The position numbers and the translations under genes are program-made. A DNA stretch of 64,000 nt from Mycobacterium sp. Aquia_213 (GTDB taxonomy: Bacteria; Actinomycetota; Actinomycetes; Mycobacteriales; Mycobacteriaceae): contig NZ_CP113116.1 of NCBI RefSeq assembly GCF_026625985.1, positions 1,674,001-1,738,000 on the forward strand, read 5' to 3'. This document shows, in pieces, positions 24,968 through 33,323 of this stretch. Each line of letters opens with the position of its first letter. Within the stretch, counting starts at the first letter, position 1. The notes below the pieces were generated by a model. It was not told the DNA's origin. It searched no databases and worked only from the letters and a program-made list of their open reading frames with translations.

Positions 24968-26467
24968 TCACCCGCCCCGGGCGGCGATCATCGCGGAGCG
25001 ATTGACCTTGGTCGCCGCCGTGCGGGGGATCGCATCGACGAACTCGACCGTCTTGGGTGCCTTGTAGGGCGCGAGCCGGTTCTTGGCGTACTCGATCACC
25101 AGCTGCTCGGTGAGCGACGCGCCGTCGGCGGCTTGCACCACGGCATGCACCCGGCGTCCCCACCGTTCGTCGGCGAGCCCGATCACCACGACATCGGCGA
25201 TGTCAGGGTGGCCGGCAAGGGCCGACTCGACCTCGGCGGGAAAGACATTCGCGCCGCCGCTGACGATCATGTCGACCCGGCGATCGACGAGGTAGAGGAA
25301 ACCGTCCTCGTCGACGTGGCCGATGTCGCCGGCGGAACGAAAGCCGTCCTCGGTCGATGGCAGCGGTGCGGCGCCGCCGAGGTAGCGATACCCGGCGCTC
25401 ATCGGCGCGCGCAGGTAGATGTCGCCGTCTTCACCGGTGGGTACCGGGTTTTTGTCGGCGTCCAGAATTCGGATCTCGGTGTCGCGGAAGCCGCGACCGA
25501 CGCTGCCGGGATGCGACAGCCATTCGTCGCCGCGCAACGCGGTGAGCCCGAGATTCTCGGTCATGCCGTAGGCCGTCACAATCCGTTCGGGGCTGAGCAG
25601 TTCGAACCAGGTATGCAGCAGCGAGGGCGGCATCACCGCGGCGCCTTGGAGAATGAAGACGACGCTCGACAGGTCACGCTGCCGGACGTCGGGCCGCGCC
25701 GCGATGCGCGCCAGCATGGTCGGCGTGGCCGTGAAGTTGGTGATCCGATAACGTTCGATAACATCCAAAACCAAAGCCGCATCGAACTTTTCGAGTATTA
25801 CCAGGTGATTGCCGCCGAGCAGCATCAGGAAGGTTGCGAAACCGTTGGTGTGATACATCGGCGCGGGCACCATGATGGTTTGCGGCATCTGCACCGGCGT
25901 CCAGTTCGTGATGAACGGTTCGCCCTGCTCGGGAATCCATAGTGACGGAGCCAGGGTGAGGATCACCTTGGGCACCCCGGTCGATCCGCTGCTGCAGATT
26001 CCATTCGCGGCGGGGGAGATGGCTTCTGGCAGCGGGTCGCCGGACTCGCCCGCCGCACGGGCGTCCAGCTCCCACCGAGTCTGTTCGTCGACGACGACGG
26101 CGGGGTCGATCACCGCGCGCACCCGATCCCGCTCCCAATCCGGCAGATCCCAGTGCATCGGGATCGGGACCGCGCCGATTTTCCAGCATCCCAGCGTGGC
26201 CAGCACCAGGTGCACCGAATTTGGAATCGCGAGTGCGACAAGGGAACCCGTTTGTGCGCCGGCGGCCGTCAGGGCCCGCCCCCATTGGTTGGCGCGGGCG
26301 TCGAGCTCACCGAACGTCAGCGCCGCCGCGGTGCCGTCGAGCGCGACAACCGTCACCGCCGCCGTGTCGCGCTGGTGTTCGGCGAGCGTGGCGAGTTTGG
26401 TGCCGAACGGGACTCCGTTTTCGAACGGATTGGTCGCCGCCGACTCGAGGGGTTGCGTACTGCTCAC
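24968..26467 (-). CDS. Acyl-CoA synthetase (AMP-binding, FadD-like)
   Basis: This 499-residue adenylate-forming enzyme activates a carboxylic acid to its CoA thioester. It shows the P-loop-like SSGSTGVPK, the YGMTEN adenine-binding motif, the hinge GDIGHVDEDGFLYLVDRR, GGANVFPAEVE and the C-terminal Lys in AATKVNRS. The GTG start at 26467 overlaps the stop of the upstream acyl-CoA dehydrogenase by four bases, so it is the last gene of a five-gene operon (30732 to 24968) with four acyl-CoA dehydrogenases. It would load the substrate that those enzymes then oxidise. Confidence 0.93.
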   Translation of the reverse strand: MSSTQPLESAATNPFENGVPFGTKLATLAEHQRDTAAVTVVALDGTAAALTFGELDARANQWGRALTAAGAQTGSLVALAIPNSVHLVLATLGCWKIGAVPIPMHWDLPDWERDRVRAVIDPAVVVDEQTRWELDARAAGESGDPLPEAISPAANGICSSGSTGVPKVILTLAPSLWIPEQGEPFITNWTPVQMPQTIMVPAPMYHTNGFATFLMLLGGNHLVILEKFDAALVLDVIERYRITNFTATPTMLARIAARPDVRQRDLSSVVFILQGAAVMPPSLLHTWFELLSPERIVTAYGMTENLGLTALRGDEWLSHPGSVGRGFRDTEIRILDADKNPVPTGEDGDIYLRAPMSAGYRYLGGAAPLPSTEDGFRSAGDIGHVDEDGFLYLVDRRVDMIVSGGANVFPAEVESALAGHPDIADVVVIGLADERWGRRVHAVVQAADGASLTEQLVIEYAKNRLAPYKAPKTVEFVDAIPRTAATKVNRSAMIAARGG

Positions 26468-27399
26468 GCCGATACCGGTTCGCTGAAGAGGGTCTCCAGG
26501 GAGCCGTCGCGGACGTCGGAGATCAGGCGCAGCCCGAGCGCCTCGGCGCCCAGCGGCAACCGGATCAGCGGCTGGGTGTGCCGGTCGAGCACGCTGACGT
26601 CGGACTCGTCGCAGAAGCCCAGGGCGCCGAGCAACTGGTGGGAGGCGCGCAGCACTTGCCGTGCGGTGTCGGTGGCCTTGAATCGGAGCACCAGCGCGTC
26701 AGCGGAATGCACCTGCGCCGGTAGCGATTCCGGTCGGCAAATGGTGTATTTCGCCAGCTCGTGCAGCCCACGTACCGCGACCGAGGCATCCGCGACGGCG
26801 AACCGGACGGCCTGGAAGTCCGCCAGCGGCTTGCCGAACTGGATGCGGGCCCGCAGATGGTCAGTGACGATCTGCAGCGAGCGCTGCATTGCTCCCAGAA
26901 TCCGCCATGATCCCAGCACGAGATGAAGATTAACGTCGGCGGCCGGAACTGTCCCGTCGGGTGCGCTTATTGAGGCCGGCACCAGGAACGGCCCCAGTTT
27001 GGCGTTCGTCCGCGACGCGATCTGCAGCTGGTACCGGTTGCCATCCAGGTCGGCGGCGACCCAGGCGCCGGGCAGATCGCCGTGGTCGATGCGCGGCGCC
27101 TCGGGATTGACCAGGGCTAGGCGCGCACCGTCGATTGCCAGCAGCTCCTCGACGACGGGATAGGGCAGCGCGTGCGCACCCGCGGTTTGGCAGAGCACTG
27201 CCGCGGCAAGCAGGTCGTCGGGACCGGACCGGACTTCGAGCTCGAACGCGCCGAGCTCGCCCAGGGCCGCTCGAGCCGCGTCCCGAACGCTGTCGTCTGT
27301 CTCGGCCCGCAGTGCGGCCTGCGGGCCGCCCAGCCGGTCGAACCGTTTGGCGGCGACGGTCGCGAAGTCGCTAATGTCCTGTGGCAGTGTGGTTTTCAC
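26464..27399 (-). CDS. Acyl-CoA dehydrogenase, short beta-type subunit
   Basis: This protein is 311 residues long, shorter than the usual 370-400. The fold is recognisable from RIQFGKPLADFQAVRF and ASHQLLGALGFCDE, but the middle FAD-contact motif and the C-terminal GGTxE motif are not evident. It is therefore probably the non-flavin-motif partner of a heteromeric pair with the next gene. The GTG start at 27399 makes a GTGA overlap with the upstream acyl-CoA dehydrogenase and begins KTTLPQDISDFA; the frame is open further upstream but that stretch is not protein-like. The tight overlap supports co-assembly. Confidence 0.83.
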   Translation of the reverse strand: MKTTLPQDISDFATVAAKRFDRLGGPQAALRAETDDSVRDAARAALGELGAFELEVRSGPDDLLAAAVLCQTAGAHALPYPVVEELLAIDGARLALVNPEAPRIDHGDLPGAWVAADLDGNRYQLQIASRTNAKLGPFLVPASISAPDGTVPAADVNLHLVLGSWRILGAMQRSLQIVTDHLRARIQFGKPLADFQAVRFAVADASVAVRGLHELAKYTICRPESLPAQVHSADALVLRFKATDTARQVLRASHQLLGALGFCDESDVSVLDRHTQPLIRLPLGAEALGLRLISDVRDGSLETLFSEPVSA

Positions 27400-28550
27400 C
27401 GGTGCTCTCCCAGAGCGGCTCGTGCCACCAGCATGCGCTGCACCTCGATGGTGCCCGATGCCACGGTGGCCGCTTGTGCGTAGCGCCAATGGTCTTCGAT
27501 GGCCCCGTGCAGCGCTGACGAGGCACCGCTGTCCAGTGCGACCGGGCCCAGCACGTCAAACAGCAGCTCGGCGACCTGCTGATCGCAAGTAGTGGTGGCG
27601 ATGCGGGCGGCGCTGGCCGCCGCACCGGCCGACGGATCGTCCTGCAGCGACACCGCGCGATAGGCCAGCAGCCTGGCCACCCGCAAGTCGACGAGCGCCC
27701 GGACCCACCGAGCCCGAAGCGATTCGGGCAGCCGGTCCCAGTCGTCGCCGAACTCGCTTTGTATCCGATGCAGCAGCGACTCGCAGCGCGCGTAGCGCGC
27801 GATGCCGACGCGCTCGAACGCGAGCGCCTCGCGCATCACCCGCCAGCCGTCACCGACCTCGCCGAGAACGTCACCGGGGAACGCCTGCACATCGTCGAGG
27901 AACATCTCGTTGAGGTGATGCGGCCCCAGCATCGACGGGATTCCCCGTACCGTGAAACCCTTGCGGTCCATCGGGATCAGAAAAAGGGTGAGCCGCTTGT
28001 GCTTCGGGGCGTCGGGGTCGGTGCACGTCGCCAGCACGCACCAGGACGCCATCTGCGCGTACGACGTCCACACCTTCTGGCCGGTGATGCGCCAGCCGTC
28101 CCCGTCCGGCACGGCGCGCGTGCGCAACGAGACCAAGTCCGTTCCGGCCTCCGGTTCGGAGAAGCCTTGGCACCAGATCACATCGCCGGACGCGATGGCC
28201 GCCAGGTGCTTTGCCTTCTGTTCCTGCGTCCCGTATCGCATCAGCGCCGGGCCGACCCAGTTGACACCCATGTACTGCGGGCCCCGCGGCTCGTGCTGGG
28301 CCCACATCTCCTCGCGCAATACCGTCTGTTGCCAGACCGAACCACCGCCGCCGCCATGCTCTTTCGGCCAGGCCAGCGCGAGCAGACCCTCGGAGGCCAG
28401 CAGCTTGCAGAACGTCTCGGTGGTGGCGAGGTCTTGCGGATCCTCGGTGCAGGCGCCCAGGAAGTCGGGTGGTACGTGGTGGGCGATCAACTCCCGCAAG
28501 CGGTGTCGCAGTTCGACGGCGTCGTCGCCGAGGTCGTAGTCCATCGTCAT
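27396..28550 (-). CDS. Acyl-CoA dehydrogenase, alpha-type subunit
   Basis: This 384-residue acyl-CoA dehydrogenase contains the flavin/substrate motif FSEPEAGTDL, the VWTSYAQ strand, DDVQAFPGDVLGEVGDGWRVM and a C-terminal ASGTIEVQRMLVARAALG flavin-binding end. I chose the ATG at 28550 because it gives an ATGA overlap with the upstream gene and a family-like start (TMDYDLGDDAVELRH). It pairs with the shorter subunit downstream. It would catalyse the first step of beta-oxidation on an unidentified acyl-CoA. Confidence 0.92.
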   Translation of the reverse strand: MTMDYDLGDDAVELRHRLRELIAHHVPPDFLGACTEDPQDLATTETFCKLLASEGLLALAWPKEHGGGGGSVWQQTVLREEMWAQHEPRGPQYMGVNWVGPALMRYGTQEQKAKHLAAIASGDVIWCQGFSEPEAGTDLVSLRTRAVPDGDGWRITGQKVWTSYAQMASWCVLATCTDPDAPKHKRLTLFLIPMDRKGFTVRGIPSMLGPHHLNEMFLDDVQAFPGDVLGEVGDGWRVMREALAFERVGIARYARCESLLHRIQSEFGDDWDRLPESLRARWVRALVDLRVARLLAYRAVSLQDDPSAGAAASAARIATTTCDQQVAELLFDVLGPVALDSGASSALHGAIEDHWRYAQAATVASGTIEVQRMLVARAALGEHR

Positions 28551-29671
28551 CCCTTCGGCAACCCGAGCAGTCGCTCGGCGATGATGTTGCGCTGCACCTC
28601 CGACGTGCCGCCGTAAATGGTGGCGGCCAGCGCGTCCTGACGTTCGAACAGCAGATCGGAATCGCCGGCCGAACGCGGTCCTTCGGCGGCGGCCGCGAGT
28701 TCCCAAACCCGTTGCAAGGTAACCGATCCGAGGAGCTTCATGATGTCGGCTTCCGGGCTGGGCCGGCCGGCCAGTTCGTTGCCCAGTGCGCGGTACCCGG
28801 TGGCCCGCAGCGCTTCGGCGTCGGCGAGCAGCGACCCGAGTTCGGTGTAGAGGTCCTGGCTGTCCCCGGTCGCCCCGGCCCCCCGCACCGCGTCGAGTCC
28901 GCGCTTGATTTCGACCCAGTTCATGATCCAGATCATCTGGCGTTCATGGTGCAGCGAGGAGAGCGCGACGTTCCAGCCGCCGTTGACCGGACCCAGCAGG
29001 TTTTCCGCCGGGATCTCGACGTCGTCGAGGAAGACCTCGCAGAACGTCTCGTCCGAGATCGACGACATCCGAATGGGTTCGATGCGCACGCCGGGGGAGT
29101 GCAGGTCGAGGATCAGGCACGAGATGCCACGGTGTTTCGGTGCGTCCGGATCGGTGCGCGCATAGAGTGTGCACCACCGCGATTCGTGGGCCTGTGTGGT
29201 CCAGATCTTGTGACCGTTGACCCGGAAGACGTCCCCGTCGCGCTCGGCGCGGGTGCGCAGGCCGGCGAAATCCGACCCGGCCTCCGGCTCGGACATACCG
29301 AGCGCCCACCATTCGTCGCCGCGCAGCAGTGGCACCAGCAGGCGCTCGATCTGGTCGGGCGTGCCGAACTGGCGGATGCCGGGTGCGGCGACGCCGGGCC
29401 CCTGAATGTTGGGGAGCTTGGGCGCCGACCGCAACGCGCCCTCGATCCGGATCTCCATCGCGTCGCGCAAACCCAGCGATCGACCGCCGTGTTCGCGTGG
29501 CCAGGTGGGCTGCAGCCAGCCGCCCTCGAATGCGGCCCGCTGATAGTCGCGGCGCAGCGGGATGTCCCAGCGATACCGGCGGTAATTCTCGTAATAGTCC
29601 TGCGGCAGGAACGCGGCCAGCCAGTCGACGAACTCGGCGACCGCCTCGGACGGAGTCGTTGCACTCGTCAT
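28547..29671 (-). CDS. Acyl-CoA dehydrogenase, alpha-type subunit
   Basis: This is a 374-residue acyl-CoA dehydrogenase. The motifs MSEPEAGSDFAG, KIWTTQAHE and the C-terminal YGGTSEVQRNIIAERLLG are all those of a flavin-binding subunit. It resembles mycobacterial FadE proteins acting on bulky or branched acyl-CoAs. The ATG at 29671 overlaps the stop of the upstream partner subunit (ATGA), and the long open frame beyond it is antisense noise. With 29668-30732 it makes the second heteromeric pair in this operon. Confidence 0.93.
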   Translation of the reverse strand: MTSATTPSEAVAEFVDWLAAFLPQDYYENYRRYRWDIPLRRDYQRAAFEGGWLQPTWPREHGGRSLGLRDAMEIRIEGALRSAPKLPNIQGPGVAAPGIRQFGTPDQIERLLVPLLRGDEWWALGMSEPEAGSDFAGLRTRAERDGDVFRVNGHKIWTTQAHESRWCTLYARTDPDAPKHRGISCLILDLHSPGVRIEPIRMSSISDETFCEVFLDDVEIPAENLLGPVNGGWNVALSSLHHERQMIWIMNWVEIKRGLDAVRGAGATGDSQDLYTELGSLLADAEALRATGYRALGNELAGRPSPEADIMKLLGSVTLQRVWELAAAAEGPRSAGDSDLLFERQDALAATIYGGTSEVQRNIIAERLLGLPKG

Positions 29672-30732
29672 GCCGCGCCTCCGGCGAAACGGCAGCCCAC
29701 CTCGTGGTAGAGCGCGCGACTGTCTCCCAACAGCGCCGCGCCCTGCCAGGCGTGCCGGACGTAGAGGTGTGCGTCGTGCTCCCAGGTCTGCCCCAGCGCA
29801 CCGTGCACCTGGACCGCGGTGCGGGCACAGCCGGCCGCGGCGTCGCCGGCCGCCGCCTTGGCCAGTGCCGCGGCGGTCCAGGCGTCCGCGGGTGCGGTGT
29901 TCGGATCGGCAAGGCGGGCCGCGGCCGCGTAGGTGAGGCTGCGGGCGCGCTCCACGCCGACATAGTTGTCGGCCAGCGCGTGCTTGATGCCCTGGAATGC
30001 GCCGATCGGCGTGCCGAATTGACGGCGTGACTTCGCGTACTCGACGGAGAGGTGCAGGGCGGCGCTCGCCGTGCCGACCAGATCGGCGGCGACCGCGACC
30101 AACGGCGCGGTCAGCGCCCACTCCAGGTCGACGGGCGCCCAGCCTAAGGGTTCGGCGTCGATCTCGACGTCGGCCAGCGGTTGCGCGGGATCGGTGGACT
30201 CGCCCGCGGTGATCGTCACGCCGTCGCCGGTACGCACGGCCACGGCGACATAGCCGTCGATGGATTTGGCCAGCGTGACGACCAGCTCTGCGCGAGACGC
30301 GTTGGGGACGGCGACCGCGCGGCCGCGTACCCGTCCGTCGCGCAGCGTCATCGGTGGCCCGGGCAGCCGAGATCCCTTGGCGTGCACCGCCAGGGTGCCA
30401 ACGGCCCCGCCGGCGATATCGGTGAGCACCGAGTCCAGACCGCACGCCCGCAACACCCCTGCGGCCAGGCCGACGCTGCTGAGCAACGGAATTGGCGCCA
30501 GGGCGGCGCCGCACTCCTCGAGAACCACTACCAGTTCGACGGGTCCGTAGTCGTCGACTCCGGGTGCGGCGAGTTCGGTCCAACCGAGGTCGACTACCGT
30601 CTTCCACAGAGCGCGCCAGCGCTCCGGATCCGTCAGCGCCTGCCGGGCGGCGTCGGGAGGACATTCGGTACGCAAGATGTCGCGCACGGCGTCGCGCAGC
30701 GACAGCTGATCCGAAGTCAGTCCGACATCCAT
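29668..30732 (-). CDS. Acyl-CoA dehydrogenase, beta-type subunit; first gene of the operon
   Basis: This 354-residue protein has the end typical of beta-type FadE partners, VQVHGALGQTWEHDAHLYVRH. The region where flavin motifs normally lie (AVRTGDGVTITAG) has diverged. The start at 30732 (MDVGLTSDQLSL) fits the family, with AGGGG a few bases upstream. It heads an operon of five overlapping genes down to the acyl-CoA synthetase at 24968. The 70-base promoter gap shared with the F420-type oxidoreductase is AT-rich (ATAATAAAGATAGTAAACTAG at about 30744), unlike its surroundings. Confidence 0.9.
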   Translation of the reverse strand: MDVGLTSDQLSLRDAVRDILRTECPPDAARQALTDPERWRALWKTVVDLGWTELAAPGVDDYGPVELVVVLEECGAALAPIPLLSSVGLAAGVLRACGLDSVLTDIAGGAVGTLAVHAKGSRLPGPPMTLRDGRVRGRAVAVPNASRAELVVTLAKSIDGYVAVAVRTGDGVTITAGESTDPAQPLADVEIDAEPLGWAPVDLEWALTAPLVAVAADLVGTASAALHLSVEYAKSRRQFGTPIGAFQGIKHALADNYVGVERARSLTYAAAARLADPNTAPADAWTAAALAKAAAGDAAAGCARTAVQVHGALGQTWEHDAHLYVRHAWQGAALLGDSRALYHEVGCRFAGGAA

Positions 30733-30802
30733 AAGACCCCTAACATAATAAAGATAGTAAACTAGCGACGCTGTTGCAATCGCGCCGAGCATAGGTGGTC
30801 GC

Positions 30803-31672
30803 ATGGTCGAGTGGTATCTGTTCCTGCCGCAGGTGCGGTTGTCTGTGGGCGACATCACGGAACGGGCCCGGCATGCCGAAGCCAGTGGCTTCGATGGAAT
30901 GGCGTTCATCGATCACCTCGAGGCTCCGGGGCTGCCCGGCGAAAGCATTTGGGAGGCAATGGCCGTCGCCACCTGGGTGGCTGCCAAGACGGAGCGGCTG
31001 CGGATCGGCCATCTGGTGCTGTGCGACGCCTTTCGGCATCCCGCCGTGCTCGCCAAGCAAGCCGTCAGCCTGTCCGACGCATCGGACGGCCGGTTCGATC
31101 TCGGCCTCGGCTCGGGATCCTGGCCCGCCGAGTTCACCAGATTCGATGTCGGTCAGCAGGATCCGGTGGCCCGCGTTCAGCAGCTCGGCCGTCACCTGGC
31201 CCTGATCAGGCAGTACTGGGGCGACGGTACCGACGACGACGGAGCGGTTCAGTTGCCGAAGCGCAACCATCCGATACCGCTGGTTCTGGGTGGCAGCGGG
31301 CCCCGCTTGATGGAACTCGTTCGCAATTACGCGGATTGGTGGAACCTACAGGCCAATCACATCGACCGGTTGCCCAAGCTGGCTCCGTCGGCGGGAAGCG
31401 CCCGGATCTCGGTCCAGCAGATGATCGGCTTCGCCCGGTCGGGCACCGACCCCGACACCGTGCGTGAGGTGAGCATGCGTCGATTCGGCAATCTGGGGGC
31501 GGGACTGGTCTGCGGCGACGCCGACGAGCTGACCCAGCACTTCGCGGGTCTGGCCGCCCAGCGGGTCGAGCGCTTCTACGTGTGGTTCGCCGATTTCGCG
31601 AACCCGGAGTCCCTGCGCGAGTTCGGCGAAACGGTGATCAAGACGTTCCCTGGCGCCGGCGGGCCTCGTTAG
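30803..31672 (+). CDS. LLM-class (F420-dependent) oxidoreductase
   Basis: This 289-residue luciferase-like TIM-barrel protein opens with the F420-family start WYLFLPQVR and contains ASGFDGMAFIDHLE and the RIGHLVLC strand. A glycine-rich phosphate-binding region, RFDLGLGSGSW, and VLGGSGPRLM follow. In mycobacteria such enzymes mostly use deazaflavin F420; some use FMN, so the cofactor is inferred. It diverges from the acyl-CoA dehydrogenase operon and converges on the SDR gene, with which its 3' end overlaps by 35 bases on the opposite strand. It may reduce or oxidise an intermediate of the same pathway. Confidence 0.9.
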   Translation: MVEWYLFLPQVRLSVGDITERARHAEASGFDGMAFIDHLEAPGLPGESIWEAMAVATWVAAKTERLRIGHLVLCDAFRHPAVLAKQAVSLSDASDGRFDLGLGSGSWPAEFTRFDVGQQDPVARVQQLGRHLALIRQYWGDGTDDDGAVQLPKRNHPIPLVLGGSGPRLMELVRNYADWWNLQANHIDRLPKLAPSAGSARISVQQMIGFARSGTDPDTVREVSMRRFGNLGAGLVCGDADELTQHFAGLAAQRVERFYVWFADFANPESLREFGETVIKTFPGAGGPR

Positions 31673-32354
31673 GAACGACCGGCGGTCGAGCGTACGGACC
31701 GCGCTGCACCGCGGAAAGCCGGATCTCCGGCAGATCGACCGACGGGTCCACCGTGTCCAGCCAGGCGACGGCCGCGGCGACGTCGGAGATCTGAATCGCG
31801 TACATCTCGAAGGGAACGTCCTGCAGCATCTCGGTTTCCACCGGGCCCGGCGTCACGATGTGCACGGCGATGCCGTCGCGGTCGACTTCGAGCGCCAGTG
31901 CCCGGGCGAACGCATTCATGCCCGCTTTCGACGCGGAGTAGGCGGTACGAGCCATCATCGGCTCGTGGGCCGCCGACGAGGAGATGAACACGAACCGCGA
32001 GCCGGCCTGCATCCGCGGCAGCACCGCGGCGGTCACCACGAAGCACGAATCCAGGTTGGCCGAGATGATGGTCTGCCACTGCGCGAAAGTCTGCTTGCGC
32101 GCATAGGTTCCGCCGAGCGTACCCGCGGCGTGAACGACCAGGTCGATCGTCTCCAAAGTGCTTATCGCAGCGGCGAATCCGTCCGGATCGGACGCGTCGG
32201 CCACGAGGTAACGGGCCCCGATCTCCGCGGCGGCCGCGCGGAGCGGATCCGCGCGCCGGGCCACCAGCACCACGTTGTAACCCAGTTCGGCCAGCTTACG
32301 CCCGCAGCCCTTGCCGATCCCACCGCTGCCGCCGGTGACCAACGCGGTTCGCAT
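31638..32354 (-). CDS. Short-chain dehydrogenase/reductase
   Basis: This 238-residue SDR has the nucleotide-binding motif GGSGGIGKGC, the catalytic Ser in FISSSAAHE and YSASK. The ATG at 32354 begins MRTALVTGG, and the open frame upstream is not protein-like. It lies 17 bases downstream of the GntR/FadR-type regulator on the same strand and is likely in its operon. Its last 35 bases overlap the converging F420-type oxidoreductase gene. An alcohol/ketone step in the CoA-linked catabolism is the likely role. Confidence 0.9.
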   Translation of the reverse strand: MRTALVTGGSGGIGKGCGRKLAELGYNVVLVARRADPLRAAAAEIGARYLVADASDPDGFAAAISTLETIDLVVHAAGTLGGTYARKQTFAQWQTIISANLDSCFVVTAAVLPRMQAGSRFVFISSSAAHEPMMARTAYSASKAGMNAFARALALEVDRDGIAVHIVTPGPVETEMLQDVPFEMYAIQISDVAAAVAWLDTVDPSVDLPEIRLSAVQRGPYARPPVVPNEARRRQGTS

Positions 32355-32371
32355 GGAGATGAGTGGCTTCC

Positions 32372-33193
32372 TTACGACTGCCGGAGATCGCGCGGGCGTG
32401 ACAATGCCTGCGGCGAAAGCGCATAGATCCGTTGGGTGGGCCGCCCGGCCAGCACATAGGTCTGGGTATCGGCGAGGTGACGGCCCGCGATGCGCCGGGC
32501 GCGGTCGACGTCGCCTTCCGCGATGGTCTCGGCCAGCTTGGTATGTGTGTTGAGGACCGCGCGTCGCTGGGTCAGCGACGGATAGGTGCCACGCGCTGCG
32601 CTCTCGTCGGCCCACTGCTTTTCGTGGCTGCTCCACAGCGTTTCCAGGCTGCCGACGACCGCGATGATGGTGTGGTTTCCGCAACCCTGGACGATGAGAT
32701 CGTGGAACTGGCGGCCGATTTCGGTGAACAGGCGCCCGTCGTCGAGGTGCTCGGTCATGGAGTCGTTGACCCGCTTGAGTTCTGGCACCAGGGTGTCGGC
32801 CCGGTCCGGTCGCTGCGCCGCCAACGCGGCGCAGGCGGGCTCGAGCTCCTGTAGCGCCATGCCCAGGTCGGCGACCTGAACGGACTCGCTCTGCAGCAAC
32901 AGCCCGAGCATGTAGGCCGCGCTGGTCTTGGCCGGTGCGTGCACGACGGCGCCGCCGCGGTTACCCCGTCGCACCGAGACCAGACCCTCGGTTTCCAGGA
33001 TGCGCAGGGCTTCGCGCAGCGAGACCAGGCTGACGTTGAATTGTTCGACCAGTACTTCCTGGCGCGGCAGCAGATCGCCATCGGCAAGCTCGCCGTCGAT
33101 GATTTGGCGGCGCAATTCGTCGGCTACGATTTCGGCAATCCTCGGCGCCGACAACCGGCGACGAGCATCGGGACCAATTCCCAGAGCGGGCAT
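32372..33193 (-). CDS. GntR/FadR-family regulator (FCD domain)
   Basis: This 273-residue regulator has an N-terminal winged helix at about residues 15-80 (LPRQEVLVEQFNVSLVSLREALRILE) followed by an all-helical FCD effector domain. Members sense acids or acyl-CoAs and usually repress adjacent catabolic genes. It is divergent from the fused CoA-transferase gene and upstream of the SDR. The intergenic region holds an AT-rich inverted repeat (33258-33286) related to sites upstream of other operons in the window, which makes this protein the best candidate to bind them. That link is inference. Confidence 0.92.
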   Translation of the reverse strand: MPALGIGPDARRRLSAPRIAEIVADELRRQIIDGELADGDLLPRQEVLVEQFNVSLVSLREALRILETEGLVSVRRGNRGGAVVHAPAKTSAAYMLGLLLQSESVQVADLGMALQELEPACAALAAQRPDRADTLVPELKRVNDSMTEHLDDGRLFTEIGRQFHDLIVQGCGNHTIIAVVGSLETLWSSHEKQWADESAARGTYPSLTQRRAVLNTHTKLAETIAEGDVDRARRIAGRHLADTQTYVLAGRPTQRIYALSPQALSRPRDLRQS

Positions 33194-33257
33194 CCAATCC
33201 TCGCAGTCGCGGCAGGGCGAGCGGCGCGCTCCCAGGCGCGCGTACTCAGCTGGCTTA

Positions 33258-33286
33258 GCTATTTTAGCAGTAATGATATAAATAGC
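33258..33286. promoter_or_regulatory. Candidate operator GCTATTT...AAATAGC at the GntR/CoA-transferase promoter
   Basis: Perfect 7-bp arms GCTATTT and AAATAGC are separated by 15 bases in the 130-base divergent gap. The half-sites match those at 7597-7616, and more loosely 43984-44009, but the spacing here is larger. Its position upstream of a GntR gene suggests autoregulation. Confidence 0.5.
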
Positions 33287-33323
33287 ATCTCTGATCGCGT
33301 GGCGATCGGAAGGGCGGAGGCAA

